Positions 1 through 7,911 of a DNA stretch of 64,000 nucleotides are shown one piece after another. Origin of the DNA: CAZNPU01 sp964575335 (GTDB lineage Bacteria > Planctomycetota > Phycisphaerae > Phycisphaerales > SM1A02). The stretch covers positions 186,001 to 250,000 of the forward strand of contig CAZNPU010000002.1 in assembly GCA_964575335.1 (NCBI GenBank). The letters are read 5' to 3'. Made by a program: the position numbers and the translations under genes. Position 1 is the first letter of the stretch. Each line of letters begins with the position of its first letter. Under the pieces are notes generated by a model. It was not told the origin of the DNA. It did not search any database and was given only the letters and a program-made list of their open reading frames with translations.

Positions 1-272
1 ATGCGCATCATGGAGGCAATAGAGCTGCTTGTTTTCCGTTTTCAACCTGGAACATTGGCAACTTTGCAGGGTCTATTCCGATAGATACTTCAGAGGCACA
101 GCATGAAACAGATTGGCCATTGAACGTGAAGACAACGCAGCATCGGAGCCGGATTGAGTCAACGTGGAATGAGTACAAATTGCACTCGCGAGCATTCGGC
201 ATTCCGGCAAATGGCAGACGGTCAACTGGTTGATGATCGGTGAACGCTTTACGACAAGGACGCGCGGGCCTT
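1..272. other. Left edge, no supported gene
   Basis: No convincing coding region is visible on either strand. A plus-strand frame opening at the first base stops within about 85 bases and a minus-strand frame has no recognisable motif. This is probably the upstream region of the phosphoesterase that follows. Confidence 0.4.
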
Positions 273-1037
273 ATGACACGGTTGGCTATCATCTCAGACA
301 TTCACGGCAACCTGCACGCGCTGGAGGCGGTGCTGGCCCGACTGGCTGATTTCGACTTCGATCAGCTTGTCTGTCTTGGCGATATTGTCGGCTACGGCCC
401 TTACCCGGAGCGATGTCTGGACCTGGTCGTTCGGCATTGCGACGTGATTGTCCGCGGCAACCACGATGATGCGGTCATCGATCCGGAAACCGCAGAAACC
501 TTCAATGGCGCTGCGCGCGAAGCGATCCATTGGACACGCCAGACCATCAGCCCACTGCATCTTGCTGCGCTGAACCGGTTACCGCGATCGGCGCACATCG
601 GCGACATGGTGTATTGCGTGCACGACAGCCCGATGCCCGGCCCGACAGATTACATTCACGACAAGCAGATTGCTGCGTTTGCCTTTCGTGGCGTGGAAAC
701 GCCGGTGTGTCTGGTGGGCCATACGCATGTGCCGATGGTCTTTGAAGCGCCGACCGCCAATGCGGAAGATGCGCTGACGGCATTGGAGATCGTGGCGTAT
801 CTGCCCAACACTCCCCAGCCGATCGCACTGGATCTGGAGCGCCGGTATATCTGCAATCCGGGTTCGGTGGGCCAGCCGCGTGACTGCGATCCGCGTGCGA
901 GCTTTGCGATTCTCGATCTCAGCAACCCCAGCTTTACCGTTTACCGTCAGCCGTACGACATTGCTGCAGCTCAGAAAGCCACGCAGCAAGCCGGGCTGCC
1001 GCCGATTCTTGCAGAACGGTTAGCGCTCGGGGCGTAA
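273..1037 (+). CDS. Metallophosphoesterase, YfcE/MJ0936-like
   Basis: Predicted cytoplasmic calcineurin-like phosphoesterase of 254 residues. The metal-binding motifs appear in family order: SDIHGN (8-13), GDIVGYGP (36-43), GNHD (62-65), GHTH (149-152), then NPGSVGQPRD near the end. The two-metal site is therefore complete. The frame extends upstream to a GTG at 240, but the ATG at 273 places the first beta strand (RLAIISDIHG) directly at the N terminus, as is usual in this family, so I prefer it. The substrate cannot be read from sequence; relatives hydrolyse phosphodiesters or phosphomonoesters. It stands alone, with long non-coding flanks, so the neighbours give no clue to its job. Confidence 0.9.
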   Translation: MTRLAIISDIHGNLHALEAVLARLADFDFDQLVCLGDIVGYGPYPERCLDLVVRHCDVIVRGNHDDAVIDPETAETFNGAAREAIHWTRQTISPLHLAALNRLPRSAHIGDMVYCVHDSPMPGPTDYIHDKQIAAFAFRGVETPVCLVGHTHVPMVFEAPTANAEDALTALEIVAYLPNTPQPIALDLERRYICNPGSVGQPRDCDPRASFAILDLSNPSFTVYRQPYDIAAAQKATQQAGLPPILAERLALGA

Positions 1038-1603
1038 CCGGCTGCTGAGCATTTTCATATCCCGTACGCATCGTCGAGGGGGCACACGCATTATCCGTCA
1101 ATTGAATCTGTGCGTGCGCACCAATTGGATGGAGCAGCCGGTGTATCGCTGTGTCACTGCCATGTGGTGGCGGCATATGCGGTTGGGAACGGTGTGCAAG
1201 ACTGATTTTTCCGCTCGCGAGGCCGTGTGTACGAACTAGGAATTCAACACTATTTGCCACACGAATGGACATTGATCAGCGTGCTTTTGCCGCGCTTACG
1301 CTAGGGTGAAATACGAGTTTCAATCATTTCACTCAGGAGATTCCTCGCACACAGACACAAGCAGACGAAACCTGTTGGCCTGCTGATAGCTGCAATGGCA
1401 TATCGCAGCATTCTCACAGCCAATCAGCCAATGCTCACCTCGCCGCAGCCGTTCAAACTGCTCAAGTGCATTGCTGGACCGGGCTTGAAAATGTGTGAGG
1501 TCAGGGCTGAGAGCGATTGCCTGCTGCAGTGCGCCTCTATGCCTGCGTGGTGGATTCGATACCACACAATTGCCACGCCGCACGCTAAGCCAAGGAGATT
1601 CAG
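1038..1603. other. Intergenic region before the signalling block
   Basis: About 570 bases without a supported gene. Small overlapping frames on both strands carry no recognisable motif. The only clear signal is a strong Shine-Dalgarno sequence AAGGAG at 1592-1597, six bases before the ATG at 1604. The promoter for the signalling genes probably lies here, but I see no convincing -35/-10 pair. Confidence 0.4.
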
Positions 1604-2134
1604 ATGTCAAAAACTGAACACCGCAGCCTCGACGTGCTGGATGTTCCGCTTGAGCGCGATGTGTTTCTGCGCTCACTGCTTCGTTCGCTGGCGGGCACAC
1701 TGGAGGACATCGTCGGCCTGGATGAGGCTGCAGGATTCATCAGCGTGGTCGGACAGGAACTTGGCGAAGAGATCAACACGCTTTATCGCGCTGCGCTTAA
1801 CGTGAAGTGCCTGAATCGCGAGCAGGTCGCCCAGACGCTGGTTGATCTGAAGCGGCGCATCGGAGGCGATTTTCACATTATCGAACAAAGCGACGAGAAG
1901 ATCGTTCTGGGCAACCGCGCATGCCCGTTCGGCGACAAGGTGCTCGACCGGCCGTCGCTGTGCATGATGACATCCAACGTCTTCGGCTCGATTGCTGCGG
2001 AGAATCTGGACTACGCGAAAGTTGAATTGCAACAGACCATTGCTCGTGGCGATGCGGGTTGCCGCGTGGCAGTCTATTTGAAAGCCTCGCCCGAAAGCCA
2101 GGCCGCTGATGGTCGCGAGTACGTCAAAGGCTGA
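1604..2134 (+). CDS. MetOD1 (methanogen output domain 1) sensor protein
   Basis: A 176-residue soluble protein that fits the MetOD1 family, a signalling domain related to V4R and often found with histidine kinases. It has an N-terminal helical half (RDVFLRSLLRSLAGTLEDIVG) and a C-terminal half with the family's cysteine pattern: ACPFG (Cys107), SLCMMTSNVFG (Cys120) and GDAGCRVAVYL (Cys153). Such cysteines could bind a metal, an iron-sulphur cluster or sense redox state; which one cannot be told here. The start is fixed by AAGGAG six bases upstream. Its end overlaps the next kinase by 26 bases, which suggests co-translation and that it works as an input or partner for that kinase. Family assignment is by motif recognition only. 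Confidence 0.75.
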   Translation: MSKTEHRSLDVLDVPLERDVFLRSLLRSLAGTLEDIVGLDEAAGFISVVGQELGEEINTLYRAALNVKCLNREQVAQTLVDLKRRIGGDFHIIEQSDEKIVLGNRACPFGDKVLDRPSLCMMTSNVFGSIAAENLDYAKVELQQTIARGDAGCRVAVYLKASPESQAADGREYVKG

Positions 2135-5100
2135 CGATGAATCGCTAGTGATGGATATCGCGAGTTTCGAACAATTTGCCGGACTGCTCCCGGAACCCAT
2201 GCTTCTGCTGACGGACGATGGCACGATTCTGGCCGGCAATCAGGCCGCCGCCACGCTGTGCGGCCAGCCGCGCGAATTGCTTGCCGGAAAGTCGTTGCCT
2301 TCTCTTGTAAGTCAGGATGAACAGAAGCTGCGCAAGCAGTTGCGCATCTGGGCCCGCAATCGGCAGTTCCTGCCTGGCGTGCTTCGGTGGAAAAGCAGTC
2401 AGTCCGGCGGCGAGCCGATCGAGATTCGCTGTGATGCCGGCGTCGTGCAGCCGCGCACCGAGACTTCGCCAGCAGTGCTTCTTCTTCGCTGCCGGCCCAA
2501 ACAGACATCGGTCGCAGCTTTTCAATCGCTTACGCAGCGCATCGACGCGCTCATCCATGAAATCGGCGAACGACAGCGCGTTCAATCCGAGTTGTGGGCC
2601 CAGCGGGAGTGGCTGCGCGTCACGCTCAGCAGCATCGGCGATGCAGTGATCGCAACCGACCGCGACGGCCGCATCACCTTGATGAACCCCGTCAGCGAGC
2701 ATCTCACCGGATGGACCGCCAAAGAAGCGTACGGGCAGCGGCTCGAAGACGTCTTTCACATCATCAACGAATACACCCGCGAACCGGCCGAAAACCCTTG
2801 CAAGAAAGTGTTGCGCCATGGCGCTGTCGTTGGCCTGGCCAACCATACCGTGCTCATCAGCCGGGACGGCGTGGAGCATCCGATCGAGGACAGCGCTGCG
2901 CCGATCGTTGACGATGCAGGCAACATTCTGGGCGTCGTGCTGGTGTTCCACGACATAACGGAGAAAAAATTAACCGAAACTGCGGTACGCAACAGCGAGC
3001 AGCGGTACCGGTCGCTTGTTGCCGCCACGGCTTCGATTGTCTGGGTGAGCGACCCCTCGGGTCAGTTTGTCGCGCCCCAGCCGTCGTGGGAACTCTTCAC
3101 CGGCCAAACCTGGGAACAGTATCAGGGCGCCAATACATTCAGCGCAGTGCATCCTGAAGATCGAACGCGCGTTGAAGCGATCTGGGCCCAGTCCTGCGAA
3201 ACCGGCGAACCGCTGGATATTCGCTTTCGACTCTGGCACGCTCCCACCAGTGAATATCGCCACGTGCATGCCAAAGCGGTTGCGGTCCGAAGCGGCGATG
3301 GCCTGATTCGGGAATGGATCGGCACCTGCACCGACATTCATCAACACGTGCTTGCTGAAGCAGCTCTGGCCGAAAGCGAGAGCCGTTTTCGAGCCACGTT
3401 CAACCAGACCGCTGCCGGCATGGCGCAGATCGCGCCCGATGGACGCTTCATTCAGGTGAATCAGAAACTGTGCCAGATCACCGGATATCCGCGTCATGAA
3501 CTGCTGCACAAGACCTTCTTCGATATCACGCATCCGGACGACATGCATCTGGATCAGGAATACATCAAGCAGATCGCAGCGGGCACGCGGGACAGCTACT
3601 CAATGGAGAAGCGATACATCCGCAAGGATGGCTCGATCGTATGGGTGGAGTTGAGCCGGTCGGTGGTGCGTGATGAGAATCGTCAACCCAAATACGCCAT
3701 TGCGGTTGTGCACGATATCAGCGGACGCAAGCAGATTGAGGAAGAACTGCTCGAGCAGCGCGAATGGTTCCGCACGACGCTTGCCAGCATCGGCGATGGC
3801 GTTATCGCCACAGACGAGCACGGGCACGTGAACTTCATGAACCCAGTTGCTGAGCAGTTGACGGGATGGACGCTCGACGCTGCCGCCAACAAGCCCATCA
3901 CGCACGTGTTCAACATTGTGAACGAAAACACGCGCAAGACGGTTGAAAATCCGGTGACCCGTGTGCTGCGCGATGGCATGATTGTCGGCCTGGCCAACCA
4001 TACTGTCCTGCGGCGGCCCGATGGCAGTGAGATTCCCATTGACGACAGCGGTGCGCCGATTCGAGGAAGAACGGGCGATCTGCTCGGGGCGGTACTGGTG
4101 TTCCGCGACATCACGGAGCGCAAGCAGGCTGAAAAGGAAATCCGTGAGAGCGAGCAACGCCTTCGCATTGTGGCTGACAGCGCCCCGGTGCTGCTGTGGA
4201 TGTCTGACACCCAATCGCAATGCACCTTCTTCAATCGCGGGTGGCTGGAATTCACCGGCCGCACCATCGAAGAAGAACTTGGCGAGGGTTGGACCGACCG
4301 CATACATCCCGAGGATTACCAGCAATGTCTGGACACATATCGCGAGTCATTTGAAGCCCGGCAGCCATTTGAAATTGAGTACCGTCTTCGCCGACACGAT
4401 GGCGAATACCGCTGGGTGCTTGACCGCGGCCAGCCTCGCTACAGCGCTGACGGCGAGTTTGCAGGTTTCATCGGCAGTTGCATCGACATTACTGATCGAA
4501 AGCGCGACGAAGCGCGGCTGTTTGCAGAAATGGCGTTTCGTCAGGCGATTGAAGAATCCATGCCGTCGGGCGTGGCCGTCGTCGATACCACCGGCCGACT
4601 CACGTACGTCAACCGTGCGTTCTGCGAGATGCTCGGCTGGACCGAGGAGGAATTGATCGGCCAGACGCCGCCGTATGTCTATTGGCCGCCGGAACACATC
4701 GAGACGATTCAGAAGGAACTGAATCGCCTGCTGGAAGGCGACATTCCAAGCCGCGGATTCGAACTGTGTTTTCTGAAGCGCAACGGCGAACGATTCGAGG
4801 CAATGGTGATACCGTCACCGCTTTACGCTGCTGACGGCAGTATTCATGGCTGGCTGAATTCGGTAACGGATATTACCGAGCGCAAGCGTGCTGAAAAGGC
4901 TGTGCGGGAAAGCGCCGGCCGTTTGCGGGCCATCGTCGATACTGCTGTTGATGCCATCATCACCATTGACGAACGCGGCCGAATCAATTCCTTCAACAAG
5001 GCAGCTGAACGAATTTTCGGCTATCGCGCCGAAGAGATCATTGGACATAATGTCAGCCTGCTCATGCCGCCGCCCTATCGCGATCAGCATGATCAGTACC

Positions 5101-6401
5101 TGGAGAATTATCGTCGGACCGGACGACGCAAAGTCATCGGCATGGAGCGGGAAGTGCAGGGGCGGCGCAAGGACGGTTCGACATTTCCAATCGAGTTGGC
5201 GGTAAGCGAAACGCACCTGGGAGATCGCCGCATCTTCACCGGCATCGTGCGGGACATAACCGATCGCAAAGCAGCGGAGGAAGAACTGAAGCGGCACCGA
5301 GAGCATCTGGAAATGCTCGTGCAGGAGAGAACCGCTGAACTGGAAGCGTCTCATCAGCGACTGCGGATTTCCGAACGAATGGCGTCCATTGGAACGCTTG
5401 CAGCCGGCATCGGTCATGACATGGGCAACCTGCTGCTGCCGATTCGAAGCCGCATCGACGCCATGCGAACCGAACCGATGTCGCCAGCGATGCAAGAGCA
5501 CTTACGAGCAATCGCGCAATCGACCAATTACCTGCAGGCATTGACTAACGGTCTGCGGCTGCTGGCGCTTGATCCGGACGACGTGGACGCTTCGGGCAGC
5601 AGCACTGATTTGAACAAGTGGTGGCCCGATGTTGAGTCGCTGTTGCGCAACGTGCTGCCTCGCGGGGTGGTGCTGACGCCGCAGATTCCAGGTGATCTGC
5701 CGCTGCTTCGCATTGCGCCGCACCGCCTCACGCAGGCGGTGCTGAATCTTGTCAATAACGCCAGCGACGCCCTGCATGAACGGGGCTACGGGCAGGTCAT
5801 CATTCGAGCGCACACGGCTGCAGACCGAGAGCATGTGGTGCTGGCGGTGATTGACGACGGGCCGGGGATGGCTCCCGACATTCGTCACCGGGCTTTGGAG
5901 CCGTTTTTTACAACCAAGCGCCGGGGCATATCAACCGGGCTGGGCCTTTCGCTTGTGCATGGCATCGTCGGCTCGGTGCATGGTTCGGTCCACGTTAACT
6001 CCGTGCCCGGACGAGGTGGTGCAGTCATCCTCACACTTCCAGTTGCTGATGAACAATATGCTGCAGGTGAAATAATGAGCGCGGCGGTCAATGTTTCTGA
6101 AACACGAACTCGAATGTTTATTGCAACAATGCTGGAAGTGATGGGGATCACGGTGCATAATGGTCCCCCAGAGGAGTTCGATCTCGCTCAGGTATGGATC
6201 ACGGATGTGCAGCATTGCTCGATTGAGCGAGTACGCCGATTTCAGACGCAATCGGCTAACAGACGGATCATCGCGTTCGGCGCGCCAAATGAACAATTGT
6301 CCAGCTTGGGTGTTACGGTCCTTCCCGCCGACACACCGCCAAGCCGCATACGCGAGGTGATTCGAACGGTTGTTGTAAGCCAAGGATGGAAAACCTCATG
6401 A
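2109..6401 (+). CDS. Eight-PAS sensor histidine kinase with FixL-like PAS and pseudo-receiver tail
   Basis: A 1430-residue soluble histidine kinase with no membrane segment. Eight PAS/PAC modules can be followed at roughly 18-75, 168-285, 300-414, 427-541, 554-671, 685-798, 810-926 and 939-1056; the second and fifth are near-duplicates. The eighth resembles the FixL haem domain, with His994 in RDQHDQY and Arg1014 in GMEREV. A coiled segment leads to the phosphorylation box GIGHDMGN (His1103), an N box NLVNNASDAL (about 1212-1221), DDGPGMA (from about 1249), FFTTK and GLGLSLVHG. The last 100 residues form a receiver-like fold with one Asp (VWITD) but no acidic pair. An ATG at 2151 is an alternative start. 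It overlaps the MetOD1 gene upstream and the response regulator downstream (ATGA), so the three are very likely co-expressed. Confidence 0.93.
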   Translation: MVASTSKADDESLVMDIASFEQFAGLLPEPMLLLTDDGTILAGNQAAATLCGQPRELLAGKSLPSLVSQDEQKLRKQLRIWARNRQFLPGVLRWKSSQSGGEPIEIRCDAGVVQPRTETSPAVLLLRCRPKQTSVAAFQSLTQRIDALIHEIGERQRVQSELWAQREWLRVTLSSIGDAVIATDRDGRITLMNPVSEHLTGWTAKEAYGQRLEDVFHIINEYTREPAENPCKKVLRHGAVVGLANHTVLISRDGVEHPIEDSAAPIVDDAGNILGVVLVFHDITEKKLTETAVRNSEQRYRSLVAATASIVWVSDPSGQFVAPQPSWELFTGQTWEQYQGANTFSAVHPEDRTRVEAIWAQSCETGEPLDIRFRLWHAPTSEYRHVHAKAVAVRSGDGLIREWIGTCTDIHQHVLAEAALAESESRFRATFNQTAAGMAQIAPDGRFIQVNQKLCQITGYPRHELLHKTFFDITHPDDMHLDQEYIKQIAAGTRDSYSMEKRYIRKDGSIVWVELSRSVVRDENRQPKYAIAVVHDISGRKQIEEELLEQREWFRTTLASIGDGVIATDEHGHVNFMNPVAEQLTGWTLDAAANKPITHVFNIVNENTRKTVENPVTRVLRDGMIVGLANHTVLRRPDGSEIPIDDSGAPIRGRTGDLLGAVLVFRDITERKQAEKEIRESEQRLRIVADSAPVLLWMSDTQSQCTFFNRGWLEFTGRTIEEELGEGWTDRIHPEDYQQCLDTYRESFEARQPFEIEYRLRRHDGEYRWVLDRGQPRYSADGEFAGFIGSCIDITDRKRDEARLFAEMAFRQAIEESMPSGVAVVDTTGRLTYVNRAFCEMLGWTEEELIGQTPPYVYWPPEHIETIQKELNRLLEGDIPSRGFELCFLKRNGERFEAMVIPSPLYAADGSIHGWLNSVTDITERKRAEKAVRESAGRLRAIVDTAVDAIITIDERGRINSFNKAAERIFGYRAEEIIGHNVSLLMPPPYRDQHDQYLENYRRTGRRKVIGMEREVQGRRKDGSTFPIELAVSETHLGDRRIFTGIVRDITDRKAAEEELKRHREHLEMLVQERTAELEASHQRLRISERMASIGTLAAGIGHDMGNLLLPIRSRIDAMRTEPMSPAMQEHLRAIAQSTNYLQALTNGLRLLALDPDDVDASGSSTDLNKWWPDVESLLRNVLPRGVVLTPQIPGDLPLLRIAPHRLTQAVLNLVNNASDALHERGYGQVIIRAHTAADREHVVLAVIDDGPGMAPDIRHRALEPFFTTKRRGISTGLGLSLVHGIVGSVHGSVHVNSVPGRGGAVILTLPVADEQYAAGEIMSAAVNVSETRTRMFIATMLEVMGITVHNGPPEEFDLAQVWITDVQHCSIERVRRFQTQSANRRIIAFGAPNEQLSSLGVTVLPADTPPSRIREVIRTVVVSQGWKTS

Positions 6402-6829
6402 ATTCCCGAACAATCCGCGTACTGTGTGTTGACGATAACCAGGCATTGGTTGATGCCTTACGCATCAAGCTGGCCGCCGAGCGTGATATCGAAGCAGTAG
6501 GCCATCTGCTTTCCGCTGATGAGCTTGTTGAAGCAGTCGAGCGGATGCAGCCGGACATCGTGCTGCTGGACCTTGACATGCCGGGGCGCGATCCGCTTGC
6601 AGCGCTCAGCGAGCTGGCGGTAACGCATCCCCACGTGCGAACAATCATCCTCAGCGGTTACGTTCGCGAGGATTTCATCAACCGCGCGCTTGATGCCGGA
6701 GCATGGGGTTACGTGGCCAAGGGCGAAGAGCCTGATGTCATTGTCGCTGCGCTGCGCCGGGTTGCCTCGGGCAATTTCGCCTTTGGGAACGAGGTGGCCA
6801 AACATCTGCGCAAGTCGTGGACTGTCTGA
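6398..6829 (+). CDS. Single-domain response regulator (CheY-like receiver)
   Basis: A 143-residue protein consisting only of a receiver domain. The acidic pair Asp12-Asp13 (CVDDNQ), the phospho-acceptor Asp58 (VLLDLDMPG), Ser86 (ILSGY) and Lys108 (VAKGEE) are all present, so it should be phosphorylatable. No DNA-binding or enzymatic output domain follows. The frame opens at 6386, but the ATG at 6398 overlaps the kinase stop as ATGA and is preceded by AAGGATGG, so I choose it. It is the only complete receiver among the signalling genes at 1.6-12.4 kb, and may serve as shared phosphate acceptor for the three related kinases. The partner that reads its phosphorylation state is not visible in the window. 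Confidence 0.92.
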   Translation: MNSRTIRVLCVDDNQALVDALRIKLAAERDIEAVGHLLSADELVEAVERMQPDIVLLDLDMPGRDPLAALSELAVTHPHVRTIILSGYVREDFINRALDAGAWGYVAKGEEPDVIVAALRRVASGNFAFGNEVAKHLRKSWTV

Positions 6830-7911
6830 GAATTGGGAGAAAACGCCGATCTTCCTTGGTGAAGCCTGGTTTGCACTGTACAGGATCCCCGAGAGAGGCA
6901 CGATCGGCATGAAGCATGAGCGCTGCGCTTGTGTTTCCATGAACGCAACAACAAAACAGCGCATCATCCGGGACGGCAGCCGGGGGTACCGCTGACTGTC
7001 CGTTGCGGGCTTCCTAAGAACCTTCAGAATCCCTGGTCAGTTGCGTAGCGGCTGATCGTCATGTTCCAACTGTACAATTTCACGCTTGCGGCAGGATTTC
7101 TGCAGTTGCAATTTTGGACAATCTGGGTAATCTGAGCAATTGTTCGCATCAGTCATGCTTTGCATGATGAGCGTTCGGTTGTCTGGTTCGATTTGGCACG
7201 GTACGTCAAATCCCTGAGCGAGCTGCCTAAGCAATGGTGAACAATCCGGGGTTCGCCACAGAGTTACATGATCGAATTTGAAGCGAGCGTGAATCGCTCC
7301 ACAAGCCAGCCTGGCGGCTGCGATGTATGAGTTCGCCATAAGTGCTGGCAATCCGCGCTGATCGGTTGTTGAACACCGCACAGCCTGCAAAGACCACGAG
7401 TGTCGTCAACAAACTTGGCGGGGAGAATTCTCGTTGATGAACCCCCTCTCGCCTGCGCCGCGCGTTGTGCGCTCCATGCTCAGTCATGATGCGCCGCATA
7501 CGCCACGGGAATGCAAGGCCAGAGTCTGCAAGTCGGCTCCACGATGATTGGGGAGCCGGCCGATTGTCGTATGGTCCTGAATCTGAACGCATAACACTGC
7601 TTGCCCGCATTTGGCGCAAACGCACTTCAATTGGGCATGGGTAACCGCTGCATTGCAACCAGTTGGCGACTGCACGTGCGCATTGCGCTGTTCGCCATGC
7701 CTATGCGTGCCGGAAGCTGCACAAACAGTCTCGTTCGTTCGTGCATGCATGCCTGCATGATGATGGGGCGCGAGTGAAAGTCCATGAGCAATTGCATGCA
7801 CGGCACAAGATCGTTCTCCAACAGCCTGGTCAAGTCATCACGCGCGTCAACGTCAATGAGACAGCAACTGGAGCAGGGCGCATGCGTAACACGCAACGAT
7901 GAATCGGTACG
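6830..7911. other. Gene-poor stretch between kinase genes
   Basis: About 1080 bases with no gene I can defend. Minus-strand frames at 7037-7390 (117 residues, with a few cysteines near its C terminus) and 7484-7801 exist, but they have no recognisable domain, no good ribosome-binding site and no partner. The segment could hold decayed genes or a long leader for the kinase at 7912. Confidence 0.4.

Noticed and set aside
2145..2951. Long antisense frame under the PAS kinase
   Set aside because: GC-rich genes commonly give open antisense frames; it has no motif and lies fully inside a clear gene.
7037..7801. Minus-strand frames of 105-143 residues in the gene-poor stretch
   Set aside because: No domain, no convincing ribosome-binding site, overlapping frames on the same strand, and no partner; a short cysteine-bearing tail is not enough to call a gene.
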